NCBI GenBank assembly: GCA_964618075.1
Contig: CAZTZO010000002.1
Location: forward strand, 1 to 64,000
Direction: 5' to 3'
From: CAYTMY01 sp964618075
GTDB taxonomy: Bacteria > Bacillota > Clostridia > Eubacteriales > Anaerofustaceae
DNA: 64,000 nucleotides
Below the pieces are notes generated by a model that saw nothing but the letters and a program-made list of their open reading frames with translations, had not been told where the DNA came from and made no database searches. Positions 15,712 through 24,960 of this stretch are shown here, piece after piece. Position 1 is the first letter of the stretch. Every line of letters begins with the position of its first letter. The position numbers were made by a program, and so were the translations under genes.

Positions 15712-16973
15712 ACACAGCAATAGTGGGTATAAACTGGGGAGATGAAGGAAAGGGCAGAATGGTGGATTTGCTCAGCATAGATTACGACTACGTCGTGAGA
15801 TATCAGGGCGGAAACAATGCCGGTCACACTGTGATGAACGAACGCGGAGAATTTATACTAAATCTTCTTCCGTCCGGAATACTCAGAGAAGGCGTCGTAA
15901 ACGTAATGGGCAGCGGCATGGTTATCAACCTTGAGCATCTTGAAAAAGAAATAGCGCTTCTCAGAGATAAGGGCGTTAAAATTACTCCGGATAACCTTAA
16001 AATAAGCGACAAGGCGACTATTTGCGCACCCTACCATGTACAGCAGGACTGTCTGGAGGAGGACAGACTCAAGGATAAAAAGTTCGGTTCCACAAGGCGC
16101 GGAATATCTCCCGTTTACGGCGATAAATATATGAAAAAGACGCTTAGAATGGGTGATTTGGCAGACGGAGTTTCCTTTGAAGAGCGTTTAAACGATATAT
16201 TGGAATTTAAAAACATGTTTTTCAAGGTGTACGACAAGCAGATAGATACAGATGAAATCAAAAAATGGTTTAAAAAGTATGCCGAAATGTTCGCTCCGTT
16301 TGTAACAGACACAGGAAAGATACTTTATCAAGCCGACAGCATGAACAAAAACATACTTTTCGAAGCGCAGCTCGGGGCGCTAAAGGATATTGACTACGGA
16401 ATATTCCCATTTACGACCTCGTCGAATACTATTGCGTCGTATGCTCCCATAGGAAGCGGAGCGCCTGCATTAAAGCTTGATAGCGTCGTCGGAGTGGTCA
16501 AGGCGTATTCATCATGTGTGGGCGAAGGACCCTTTGCGGTGGAAATGTTCGGTGAGGAAGCCGACAAGCTGCGTAAGGCAGGAGGCGAATACGGCGCAGC
16601 AACGGGACGACCGAGAAGAGTAGGAGCCTTTGATATACCGGCTACAAAATACGGCGTTCAGGTACAGGGAGCAACGCAAATCGCCCTGACAAAGATAGAT
16701 GTTCTTTCGGATTACGACAAAATCCCCATCTGCACGGGTTATGAGCTTAATGGCGTAGTTTATGACGAATTTCCGTATTCGGGTTATCTTGACGAGTGCA
16801 AGCCCGTCATAGAATACATAAACGGCTGGAAAGAGGATATTTCCAATGTCAGAAGCTGGGAGGATCTTCCTCAGGCAGCGAAGGATTATATCCTGATAAT
16901 TGAGAGAAATATAGGCTGCAATATAAAATATATTTCTGTCGGAGCGCACAGAGAGCAGTACCTTGTAAAGTAA
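15708..16973 (+). CDS. purA: adenylosuccinate synthetase
   Basis: First committed enzyme from IMP to AMP: GTP-dependent ligation of aspartate to IMP. The GTP loop WGDEGKG is at 10-16 with catalytic D12, and H40 lies in NNAGHTV. STRRGISPVYGDK (about 125-137) binds IMP, and TGRPRRVGAFD near 301 is also characteristic. Length 421 is normal. ATGA overlap with purB couples the two AMP-branch enzymes. A weak intrinsic terminator follows. Confidence 0.97.
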   Translation: MNTAIVGINWGDEGKGRMVDLLSIDYDYVVRYQGGNNAGHTVMNERGEFILNLLPSGILREGVVNVMGSGMVINLEHLEKEIALLRDKGVKITPDNLKISDKATICAPYHVQQDCLEEDRLKDKKFGSTRRGISPVYGDKYMKKTLRMGDLADGVSFEERLNDILEFKNMFFKVYDKQIDTDEIKKWFKKYAEMFAPFVTDTGKILYQADSMNKNILFEAQLGALKDIDYGIFPFTTSSNTIASYAPIGSGAPALKLDSVVGVVKAYSSCVGEGPFAVEMFGEEADKLRKAGGEYGAATGRPRRVGAFDIPATKYGVQVQGATQIALTKIDVLSDYDKIPICTGYELNGVVYDEFPYSGYLDECKPVIEYINGWKEDISNVRSWEDLPQAAKDYILIIERNIGCNIKYISVGAHREQYLVK

Positions 16974-16982
16974 AAAATAAAG

Positions 16983-17010
16983 AAGGCTTGCCAAAAAGGG
17001 CGGCCTTTTT
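16983..17010 (+). terminator. imperfect intrinsic terminator after purA
   Basis: AAGGC (16983-16987) pairs with GCCTT (17003-17007), with a further GCC/GGC inner pairing and a T5 run at 17006-17010. Confidence 0.6.
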
Positions 17011-17034
17011 GACATATTACAATCGGAGCATTAC

Positions 17035-17538
17035 ATGACAATTCGTTTGGCTGCGCCGCAGGATATAGGTGAAATTTCGGATATATTTAATTCGGCGCGT
17101 GAATTTCTTTTTAAACAAAATATAAATCAGTGGCAGGACGATTACCCCAATGAAATAGACGCATCTTTGGATATTGAAAATAAATGCTGCTATGTCATCC
17201 AAAAGGACAAAACAATAGCGATATGTATGACGCTCGTATTCTCTGAAGAGCCGACATATAAAAATATTTATCAAGGCGCATGGCTTAATGAGGGCAGATA
17301 CGGAGTAATTCACCGCATGGCGGCAAATGCTTCCTTTAAAGGAAGGGCGTATGCCAAGGAAATGTTCGATTTTGCCGAAGAAAAAGGAAGAGAATTAAAA
17401 GTATCTTCCTTAAGGATAGATACGCATAAGGACAATAAACCGATGTTAAAGGCCTTAAAAAAAGCTTCTTTTGAATATTGCGGTATAATTTATGTTCAAG
17501 ACAATACTCAAAGGCTTGCGTTTGAAAAGCTGATTTAA
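17035..17538 (+). CDS. GNAT-family N-acetyltransferase
   Basis: Acetyl-CoA-dependent N-acyltransferase of 167 residues; the acceptor is unknown. Motif features of GNAT are visible: GVIHRMAANASFKGRAYAKEMFDFAEEKGRE (about 91-121), where the V/I-H-R-M strand and following R/G-x-A loop bind the acetyl-CoA pyrophosphate, then SSLRIDTHKDNKPMLKALKKASFEYCGIIYV, a typical strand-helix-strand end. It belongs to a subgroup with an FNxAREFLFKQNINQWQDDYPN N terminus. The gene lies 61 bp after purA, beyond the terminator. Confidence 0.9.
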   Translation: MTIRLAAPQDIGEISDIFNSAREFLFKQNINQWQDDYPNEIDASLDIENKCCYVIQKDKTIAICMTLVFSEEPTYKNIYQGAWLNEGRYGVIHRMAANASFKGRAYAKEMFDFAEEKGRELKVSSLRIDTHKDNKPMLKALKKASFEYCGIIYVQDNTQRLAFEKLI

Positions 17539-17580
17539 TCGTATAACAACATTTATCAAAGCAGGGTAAAGAACACTATT

Positions 17581-19068
17581 ATGAACAAAATCGGATTTGA
17601 CAATCAAAAGTATATAGATATGCAAAGCGAGCATATTTCAAAGCGTATCAGTGAATTCGGAGGGAAGCTTTACCTTGAATTCGGGGGCAAGCTGTTTGAC
17701 GATTATCACGCCTCAAGGGTCTTGCCGGGTTTCTTGCCTGACAGCAAGGTAAAAATGCTTCTTAAACTGAAGGATTCCGCTGAAATAGTGCTTGTTGTCA
17801 ACGCAAACGATATTCAGAAAAATAAAGTGAGAGGCGATCTCGGTATTACTTATGACGCTGACGCTCTTCGTTTAATCGACGCTTTCAGAGAAATAGGCTT
17901 GTATGTCGGTAGCTTGGTTTTAACGCAGTTTTGCGCTCAGCCTGCCGCAGAAGCCTTTAAAAGAAAGCTCAATAATCTCGGTATAACAGTGTACAAGCAC
18001 TACCTCATAGACGGCTATCCGAACGATGTGGTAAATATTGTCAGCGAAAATGGCTTTGGAAAGAACGAGTATATCAAAACAGAGCGTTCGCTTGTAGTGG
18101 TTACGGCTCCTGGGCCGGGCAGCGGGAAAATGGCAGTATGCTTATCTCAGCTTTATCACGAGGATAAGCGTGGAACAAAAGCAGGTTATGCCAAGTTTGA
18201 GACCTTTCCTGTATGGAATTTACCCTTGAAGCATCCTGTCAATCTGGCGTATGAGGCTGCAACGGCTGATTTAAACGACGTAAACATGATTGATCCGTTT
18301 CATCTCGAAGCCTACGGCACAACAGCGGTTAATTACAACCGTGACGTAGAAGTGTTTCCCGTATTAAACGCTATGTTTACTAAGATATCAGGTACTTCTC
18401 CGTACAAATCTCCGACTGATATGGGCGTAAATATGGCGGGATTTTGCATAACAGACGAACAGGCTGTAATAAAAGCTTCACAGCAAGAAATAATAAGAAG
18501 ATACTACTCGGCATTGTGCGAGCAGCGAAGAGATATGGTAACAGGCGAAGAGGTCTTTAAAAACGAGCTTTTGATGAATCAGGCTGGGATCACATCTGAA
18601 AACAGACCGGTTATAAAAGCGGCGATTGAAAAAGAGGAATTAACATCATATCCGGCTGCCGCAATACAGCTTAATGACGGTAGGATAGTGACGGGCAAGA
18701 CCTCTGCTCTTTTAGGTGCCTCCTCGGCAATGCTGCTTAACGCACTAAAAGAGCTTGCGGGAATAGACGATAACATTCACCTTATTTCTCCCGATATAAT
18801 CGAGCCTATACAGGAGCTGAAGGTAAAAAGGCTTGGTAACCACAATCCGCGACTGCATACAGACGAAATATTGATTGCTCTCACCATATGCGCCACGACC
18901 GACGAAGTAGCTTCGAAGGCACTAAGCTACTTGGAAGCCCTTAAAAACTGTGAAATGCATTCCACAGTAATACTATCGCAGGTGGATGTGTCGACTTTAA
19001 AAAAGCTCGGTATCAATCTGACATGCGAAGCGAAATATCAGACAAAAAAATTATTCCATAAGAACTGA
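17581..19068 (+). CDS. DUF1846 family protein
   Basis: The 495-residue product matches the DUF1846 family along its length: QSEHISKRISEFGGKLYLEFGGK near the start, FDDYHASRVLPGF, ANDIQKNKVRGDLGITYD, and a P-loop-like TAPGPGSGKMAV segment around 179-190. Structures of the family show a kinase-like nucleotide-binding fold, but no biochemical role is established. It is cytoplasmic, with no membrane segments. It lies 42 bp after the GNAT gene and 11 bp before the threonine aldolase, so these three are probably one unit. Confidence 0.92.
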   Translation: MNKIGFDNQKYIDMQSEHISKRISEFGGKLYLEFGGKLFDDYHASRVLPGFLPDSKVKMLLKLKDSAEIVLVVNANDIQKNKVRGDLGITYDADALRLIDAFREIGLYVGSLVLTQFCAQPAAEAFKRKLNNLGITVYKHYLIDGYPNDVVNIVSENGFGKNEYIKTERSLVVVTAPGPGSGKMAVCLSQLYHEDKRGTKAGYAKFETFPVWNLPLKHPVNLAYEAATADLNDVNMIDPFHLEAYGTTAVNYNRDVEVFPVLNAMFTKISGTSPYKSPTDMGVNMAGFCITDEQAVIKASQQEIIRRYYSALCEQRRDMVTGEEVFKNELLMNQAGITSENRPVIKAAIEKEELTSYPAAAIQLNDGRIVTGKTSALLGASSAMLLNALKELAGIDDNIHLISPDIIEPIQELKVKRLGNHNPRLHTDEILIALTICATTDEVASKALSYLEALKNCEMHSTVILSQVDVSTLKKLGINLTCEAKYQTKKLFHKN

Positions 19069-19079
19069 GGAAAGTTAAA

Positions 19080-20108
19080 ATGCATCGTTACAACAGCGAT
19101 TACATGGAGGGAGCGCATCCCGAAATACTCAAAATACTAACCGAAACCAATATGCAGCAAACTGTTGGCTACGGAGAGGACGAATATTGTCAAAGGGCAA
19201 AAGCTCTTATAAAAAACGAATGTAAAAGGCAGGACGCAGACGTTTATTTCTTAAGCGGCGGAACTCAAACCAATCTTACCTTTATTGCAAGCGCACTTAA
19301 ATCCTACCAGGGAGTGATCAGCGCAAAAAGCGGGCATATAAATGTTCATGAGACAGGAGCTATCGAAGCGACGGGGCATAAGGTTATTGCGGTTGATTCC
19401 TCAAACGGTAAAATCAGCTCAAGCCAGATAAAAGCCATTTACGAAGAGGACAAAAACAATCCCGACAGAGAGCATACCGTGCAGCCGAAGATGGTATATA
19501 TATCGCAGTCTACCGAAACGGGAAGCATATATAAATTAGCTGAAATAAAACAGATAAGCGATGTATGCAGGGAATGCGGTTACTACCTTTATTTAGACGG
19601 TGCAAGACTCGGATATGCCGTTATGAGCGTGGATAACGACGTTTTGATAAGTGATATAGCTTCTCTTTGTGATGCTTTTTATATAGGCGGAACAAAAGTC
19701 GGTGCCTTATTCGGAGAGGCCCTGGTTATATCTAACGACGAATTAAAGGCTGATTTTAAATACTATATCAAACAGCGCGGCGCAATGTTTGCAAAGGGGA
19801 GGCTTCTCGGATTGCAGTTTATCGCTCTTTTTACCGACGGACTTTATTATAAAATATCAAAAAATGCCGTTAATCAGGCTATGAAGATAAAAGAAGCCTT
19901 CAAGGAGAAGAATATAAGGCTTCTTGAAGAAGCAAAATCCAACCAGTTATTCGTTTTATTTACAGACGAACAAGCTAAAATATTTATGTCCTGTGCGTCT
20001 TTTTGGGAAAAGTACAGCGCTTCTCAAACAGTTATGCGCTTTTGCACAAGCTGGGCAACGAGTGACGAGGATACCGATGAGCTGATAAAGCTTATAAATA
20101 CACTTTAA
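19080..20108 (+). CDS. low-specificity threonine aldolase (PLP-dependent)
   Basis: Fold-type I PLP enzyme of the beta-eliminating lyase family, splitting L-threonine or allo-threonine into glycine and acetaldehyde. The Schiff-base lysine is K206 in GGTKVGA, the PLP-nitrogen Asp is D173 in YLDGARL, and LSGGTQTN (59-66) binds phosphate. The 342-residue length is normal. AGGAAAG precedes the ATG. It sits 11 bp downstream of the DUF1846 gene. Exact stereospecificity cannot be told from sequence. Confidence 0.93.
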   Translation: MHRYNSDYMEGAHPEILKILTETNMQQTVGYGEDEYCQRAKALIKNECKRQDADVYFLSGGTQTNLTFIASALKSYQGVISAKSGHINVHETGAIEATGHKVIAVDSSNGKISSSQIKAIYEEDKNNPDREHTVQPKMVYISQSTETGSIYKLAEIKQISDVCRECGYYLYLDGARLGYAVMSVDNDVLISDIASLCDAFYIGGTKVGALFGEALVISNDELKADFKYYIKQRGAMFAKGRLLGLQFIALFTDGLYYKISKNAVNQAMKIKEAFKEKNIRLLEEAKSNQLFVLFTDEQAKIFMSCASFWEKYSASQTVMRFCTSWATSDEDTDELIKLINTL

Positions 20109-20143
20109 TCAACAGCGGATAATCCGCATTAAAGAGGCTATAT

Positions 20144-21073
20144 ATGAAATGTGTGCTTGAAGAGAGAATACGTTTTATCGAGGACGATGAAGATTGTCCA
20201 AAAGGCAGTATTGTTATAAGAGTGTGCGCTTACAAGCAGTGGCAGGAATATATCAACTTCTCTTATTTGAAAGACTATGTTTCTCAATCACCAAACAGTA
20301 TTAGGTATTGCAGAGCAGACAGTCTGCCTGAGTGTACTGTAGGGGATTTTAATGTTCCGATAAAGAACAACACTCAGGAAAGAAAGCTTTCCTATATAGC
20401 CACAACGAATGAAATAATATTTCTTGACGAGAGCAATTTCACATCGCGCTTAATAAATAAAATAGCGGAGCAAAAGACATTTAAGGAACCCTGTGCGGAG
20501 GTTTTCATTTATGCTTTTCTTGAAATGCTTATATATTCCGATTCTATTTATCTTCAGGAACGTGAGGACAGAATAACCAAGCTTGAGAACAGCGCAATTG
20601 CGGGAAATATAGAAAATTTCGAAAACAGACTTTCTGTTGAACGCAAGGAGCTTTTTGCTTTTTACAGGTATTATACCCAGCTTATCGACGTGGCTCAGGA
20701 ATTTATAGAGAATGAAAATAATATTTACGATCCCGAGAAGCTTAAGGCGTTGGATTTATTTATAGACAGAGCGGACAGGTTGAAGAGCGAAGCGGATACA
20801 TTGCGTGAAAATTTAAAATACGTTCGTGAAATATACCAGTCTGCAATAACCAACAAACAGAATAACACCATGAACTTTCTTACAGGCATCACTACTATCT
20901 TCCTGCCATTAAGCTTTATAGCAGGGTGGTACGGGATGAACTTTGTCCATATGCCCGAATTGAAGCTGAGCTTTGCTTATCCCATAGTTTTTGTAGTATG
21001 CATAGCGGTAGCCTTCAGCGTAATTCGTTGGCTCAAGAAAGAGAAATTTTTTAAGACAAGGAAAAAGAAATGA
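20144..21073 (+). CDS. corA: CorA-family magnesium transport protein
   Basis: Homo-pentameric divalent cation channel. The 309-residue protein has a cytoplasmic alpha/beta and long-helix N-terminal part, then two C-terminal membrane helices. The selectivity motif YGMNF has GMN at 264-266, followed by the second helix (AYPIVFVVCIAVAFSVI) and a basic tail KKEKFFKTRKKK. The periplasmic loop HMPELKLSF replaces the more common MPE-W loop but keeps the acidic residue. The gene overlaps tex by ATGA. No M-box riboswitch is visible in the short upstream gap. Confidence 0.93.
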   Translation: MKCVLEERIRFIEDDEDCPKGSIVIRVCAYKQWQEYINFSYLKDYVSQSPNSIRYCRADSLPECTVGDFNVPIKNNTQERKLSYIATTNEIIFLDESNFTSRLINKIAEQKTFKEPCAEVFIYAFLEMLIYSDSIYLQEREDRITKLENSAIAGNIENFENRLSVERKELFAFYRYYTQLIDVAQEFIENENNIYDPEKLKALDLFIDRADRLKSEADTLRENLKYVREIYQSAITNKQNNTMNFLTGITTIFLPLSFIAGWYGMNFVHMPELKLSFAYPIVFVVCIAVAFSVIRWLKKEKFFKTRKKK

Positions 21074-23238
21074 CTGACAAAATAACATCTGCCCTATGCG
21101 AAGAATTCAATTTGAAATATGAGCATGTGTCCAATGTGATAAATCTTGTGGATGACGGAAACACGATACCCTTCATCGCTCGTTACCGTAAGGAGATGAC
21201 AGGCACAATGGACGATCAGCTTTTAAGAGAGCTGTCTGACAGACTGACATATTTAAGAAATCTCGATAAACGCAGAGAAGAAATAACCGGCAGTATAGAA
21301 TCGCAGGGAAAGCTTACCGAAGAAATAACCGAAGCGATAGCTAAAGCGCCCACTTTAACGGAATTGGAGGACATATACCGTCCTTACAAGCAAAAACGAA
21401 AAACAAGAGCATCTATTGCCAGAGCAAAGGGTCTTGAGCCTCTTGCGGCTTATATTTTTGCTCAAATACAGGATAATTGTTCGCTCGAAGAAAAGGCGGG
21501 CTTATATGTCGATATTGAAAAGGAAGTCCTGAACGTCGAAGATGCGCTGCAGGGAGCAAACGATATTATTGCTCAGGATATTTCTGATGACGCAATTATC
21601 AGAAAAAGCTTAAGAGAGCTGTTATATAACAAGGGCAAACTAATTAGTGTTGCTGTAAAACAAGACGACAGCGTTTATTCCACTTACTATGATTTTTCCG
21701 ACAACGTGAAAAAAATGACGAGTCATAAAATACTTGCTATCAACAGAGGCGAAAAGGAAGGCTTTTTAAAGGTCTCTGTGTCCTTAGATGAGAATCAAGC
21801 CTTGCAGGTAATATTTTCTAAAACGATAAAGGGTGAAAATGAGCTTTCTCAGTTTGTAAAAAAAGCTGCCCTAGACAGCCTAGACAGACTTATATTCCCA
21901 AGCATCGAACGAGAGATACGTTCTTTGCTTACGCAGAACGCAAACGAACAGGCTATTAAGACATTTTGCTTAAACCTAAAGCCTGTTCTTATGCAGGCTC
22001 CCGTTAAAAACAAGGTAACGCTCGGATTTGACCCTGCGTATCGTACGGGCTGCAAGTTAGCCGTGGTAGATATCACAGGCAAGGTCCTTGACACCGCCGT
22101 AATCTATCCAACGCCTCCTCACAATAAAACAGAGGCTTCCGCCAAAAAGCTTAAGGAGCTTATAGAAAAATATCAAATAGAAGTGATATCCATAGGCAAC
22201 GGTACAGCTTCCAGAGAGAGCGAACAGTTTGTTGCCTCCGTGATAAAGGGTACAAACGTAAAATACACCATAGTCAACGAGGCGGGTGCGAGCGTATATT
22301 CGGCTTCTAAGCTTGCTGCGAGTGAATTTCCAGATTATGACGTATCTTTACGCAGCGCAGTTTCTATCGCAAGAAGATTGCAGGATCCTCTTGCAGAGCT
22401 TGTCAAGATTGACCCTAAAAGCATCGGCGTGGGTCAATATCAGCATGATATGCCTTCCGGTGAAATAAACGAAGCCTTGGAGGGAGTCGTTGAGGATTGC
22501 GTCAATGCTGTCGGAGCAGATATAAATACCGCAAGCGCCTCCTTACTTTCCCATATTGCCGGTATGAATACAGCAATTGCCAAAAATATAGTAAGCTACA
22601 GAGAGGAAAACGGCATATTCACATCAAGAGCGCAGCTTAAAAAAGTACCGAAGCTCGGCGAAAAAACGTTTATACAGTGTGCGGGATTTTTAAGAGTGCC
22701 GGAAAGCAAGAATATTCTTGATAACACGGGCGTTCATCCTGAATCGTATAAAACAACAGAGAAAATGCTTTCGTTGTGCGGCTACACCATACAGGACGTG
22801 CTTGAAGGCAATATAAACAAGCTTGCAAGTAAAATTTCGCAGATTGGCAATGAGAAGGTGGCTTCTGAATGCTCGGCAGGCATACCTACATTAAAGGATA
22901 TTATCAGGGAATTATTAAAGCCGGGAAGAGATCCGAGAGATTCTCTTGAATTACCCATGCTCAGAAGCGATGTTATGACAATAGATGATCTTAGCGTGGG
23001 CATGTGTCTTACAGGTACAGTAAGAAACGTCGTTGATTTCGGAGCCTTTGTGGATATCGGAGTGCATCAGGACGGTCTCGTTCATATTTCTCAGATGAGC
23101 GATAAATACATAAAGCATCCCTCTGAGGTAGTTACGACAGGAGACACTGTAACGGTTTACGTTACGGGGGTAGACGTTGAGAAAAACAGAATATCAATAA
23201 GCATGAAGCAGCCGGGTAACCAACCTGAGCGAAGCTGA
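21070..23238 (+). CDS. tex: Tex-family RNA-binding transcription accessory protein
   Basis: Tex binds nucleic acids and influences transcription and toxin expression. At 722 residues it has the family layout: N-terminal Tex domain (PFIARYRKEMTG near 35-46), YqgF/RNase H-like fold (GFDPAYRTGCKLAVVD near 318), helix-hairpin-helix repeats (NIVSYREENGIFTSRAQLKKVPKLGEKTF, about 508-535) and a C-terminal S1 domain (about 645-716: GTVRNVVDFGAFVDIGVHQDGLVHISQMS). Translation is coupled to corA by ATGA overlap. Confidence 0.97.
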   Translation: MTDKITSALCEEFNLKYEHVSNVINLVDDGNTIPFIARYRKEMTGTMDDQLLRELSDRLTYLRNLDKRREEITGSIESQGKLTEEITEAIAKAPTLTELEDIYRPYKQKRKTRASIARAKGLEPLAAYIFAQIQDNCSLEEKAGLYVDIEKEVLNVEDALQGANDIIAQDISDDAIIRKSLRELLYNKGKLISVAVKQDDSVYSTYYDFSDNVKKMTSHKILAINRGEKEGFLKVSVSLDENQALQVIFSKTIKGENELSQFVKKAALDSLDRLIFPSIEREIRSLLTQNANEQAIKTFCLNLKPVLMQAPVKNKVTLGFDPAYRTGCKLAVVDITGKVLDTAVIYPTPPHNKTEASAKKLKELIEKYQIEVISIGNGTASRESEQFVASVIKGTNVKYTIVNEAGASVYSASKLAASEFPDYDVSLRSAVSIARRLQDPLAELVKIDPKSIGVGQYQHDMPSGEINEALEGVVEDCVNAVGADINTASASLLSHIAGMNTAIAKNIVSYREENGIFTSRAQLKKVPKLGEKTFIQCAGFLRVPESKNILDNTGVHPESYKTTEKMLSLCGYTIQDVLEGNINKLASKISQIGNEKVASECSAGIPTLKDIIRELLKPGRDPRDSLELPMLRSDVMTIDDLSVGMCLTGTVRNVVDFGAFVDIGVHQDGLVHISQMSDKYIKHPSEVVTTGDTVTVYVTGVDVEKNRISISMKQPGNQPERS

Positions 23239-23286
23239 AAATTAGGTTATTTAATGTAAACAAGAGCTTAAATAAGGAGGTCAAGC

Positions 23287-23478
23287 GTGATATCGTCCTT
23301 TGACATATATGAGTTAATGCCGCGAACCGACTGCGGCAAATGCACCTATGGCAGCTGTATCAAAATGGCTGAAATGCTTGCAAAGGGGAAGGCAAGAGTA
23401 AAGGATTGCAGCGTCATGGCATCTGGCGGCATAAGTGCGAACGCAAAGGAAATAGAAGAGCTTTTAAAGGAAAAATAG
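23287..23478 (+). CDS. small four-cysteine Fe-S cluster domain protein
   Basis: A 63-residue stand-alone version of the Fe-S domain found in RnfB and corrinoid Fe-S proteins (PF04060-like): C16-x2-C19-x4-C24 and C41 after 16 residues, which should ligate one [4Fe-4S] cluster. The GTG start follows a strong AAGGAGGT site. It lies 48 bp after tex. As an electron carrier or scaffold in an anaerobe its partner is unknown; the RACo-like protein elsewhere in the window also lacks its Fe-S module, though nothing links the two directly. Confidence 0.82.
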   Translation: MISSFDIYELMPRTDCGKCTYGSCIKMAEMLAKGKARVKDCSVMASGGISANAKEIEELLKEK

Positions 23479-23600
23479 TTAATAAGCCTTTATACTAAAC
23501 GCTCAACTATATTCTTAAATTTTGTAATAACATAAGATTTTTATTGTTGAAACACTATTAAGGTCTGTATGCACATAAAGAAAAATAAGCATAAGAGGAT

Positions 23601-23634
23601 AAGCTCCGTTCGTTGAATTAAACGTTCGGAGCTT
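23601..23634. repeat. perfect-armed inverted repeat (hairpin) downstream of the small Fe-S gene
   Basis: AAGCTCCG (23601-23608) pairs with CGGAGCTT (23627-23634), with a second inner stem CGTT/AACG around a GAATTA loop and symmetrical TT bulges. No strong T-run follows, so it may be a terminator lacking a good U-tract or a protein-binding site. Confidence 0.7.
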
Positions 23635-23696
23635 TCATATATATAAATATTCAATGACTTATAAACATAGGGCGAGATATAAAGAGTTTTATCAGT

Positions 23697-24887
23697 ATGA
23701 AAAAAAAGTATAAAAAGGCAAAGTACGTCCTTAAAAGGGGAAAAAGCGGCAAATTAAAAAAGTATCTGCCGACTGTTTTGGCAGTGGTATTTTTAGTGTT
23801 GCTTCGATACTGCGTATATTTAATAAGTGAATCAAACAAGAATAACACTGACGATGTTTCGTACAGTGGCGTTATCGAGTTTTGCGATTGTGCCTCACGC
23901 ACGATAAAGGGCAATGATTATTCGTTTATAAATACCATACTCAGCGAATTTTGCAGCGGTTACGGCAATGTTCGTGTCAATTTAAACAGAATAAGCGCTC
24001 TCACGCCGGAAGAGACTGCCTCCTATACCTTCGAGAACGGGAATCATCCTGATGTTATAAGAAGCGTAATAGGTGATTATCGGGCGCAGAACGATGGCGC
24101 TCTTCAGGATGAAAGACTAACAGAAAAGCTTACAGGTATGTATGCGCCATACGTCAATGCGCCTTCTTCTTCTTCATATGTATCGGTCGATATGTATTCC
24201 AACGCGTCTGTGCTTTTAGTGAATAACGACATACTTTCACAAATAGGTGTGGACGCTCATATCTATGACAAGACGCCTGAATCCTTTTTGAATTTGATTG
24301 ATGAAATTACTCGAAAGGACACCTCGAATGAATACATTCATCTTGATTACTGCATAAATGACGCATATTCTTATCTGCCGTTTCTTTTAAGCTATGAGTC
24401 TAATGAAGATAATGAAGGCTTTTTAAACAGCTTAAAAATGTATTTGCCTGCAGATCATGAGTCACGAAGCATAACGGATGTGCAAAATGATTTTTATAAC
24501 GCTAAAAGCGCCGTGTGTTCACTCAGCCTTAAGGAAGTGAATTATATGCTGCGACGCTGTATGAATCAGAGGGGCTTTAATTTTTCTATCATCATGTTTC
24601 CTTCGTCTAGTGGGCAGTTTGTGTTTATACGAGATACAATATCATATATGTTTTACGACACAGGAAACTATAAGAAAAACGAGCTTATAAAGGAGCTTGC
24701 TGTTTATATGCTTTCGGACGAATCGCAAAAATACACCGAAAACATAGGAATGCTGCCCTGCGGAAAAGTAAAGCTTGAATATGAATCTTATCCTCATCTT
24801 AAAGAAATGACAAATAGCGATAATACTTATTATACGTACAGGGACGATAAGATAATAAAGCTTTATGAAGAGTATTCTCAGAAATAA
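23697..24887 (+). CDS. membrane-anchored protein resembling family-1 solute-binding proteins
   Basis: A basic head (residues 1-22) and one uncleaved membrane helix (about 24-44) precede a 350-residue external domain. The stretch SVLLVNNDILSQIGVDAHIYDKTPESFLNLIDEI closely follows the pattern of ABC-type sugar-binding proteins (family 1), and the C terminus (AVYMLSDESQKYTENIGMLPC) resembles their final helix and loop. There is no lipobox and no ABC permease nearby, so a sensing or structural role is as likely as transport. It is first of three envelope genes ahead of the sepF cluster. Confidence 0.7.
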   Translation: MKKKYKKAKYVLKRGKSGKLKKYLPTVLAVVFLVLLRYCVYLISESNKNNTDDVSYSGVIEFCDCASRTIKGNDYSFINTILSEFCSGYGNVRVNLNRISALTPEETASYTFENGNHPDVIRSVIGDYRAQNDGALQDERLTEKLTGMYAPYVNAPSSSSYVSVDMYSNASVLLVNNDILSQIGVDAHIYDKTPESFLNLIDEITRKDTSNEYIHLDYCINDAYSYLPFLLSYESNEDNEGFLNSLKMYLPADHESRSITDVQNDFYNAKSAVCSLSLKEVNYMLRRCMNQRGFNFSIIMFPSSSGQFVFIRDTISYMFYDTGNYKKNELIKELAVYMLSDESQKYTENIGMLPCGKVKLEYESYPHLKEMTNSDNTYYTYRDDKIIKLYEEYSQK

Positions 24888-24960
24888 TTTTAATAAAAAT
24901 CATAATATGCTTCAAACGAGCATAAACATGTAATGACATAATTTATCCTGTGGAGGTATT

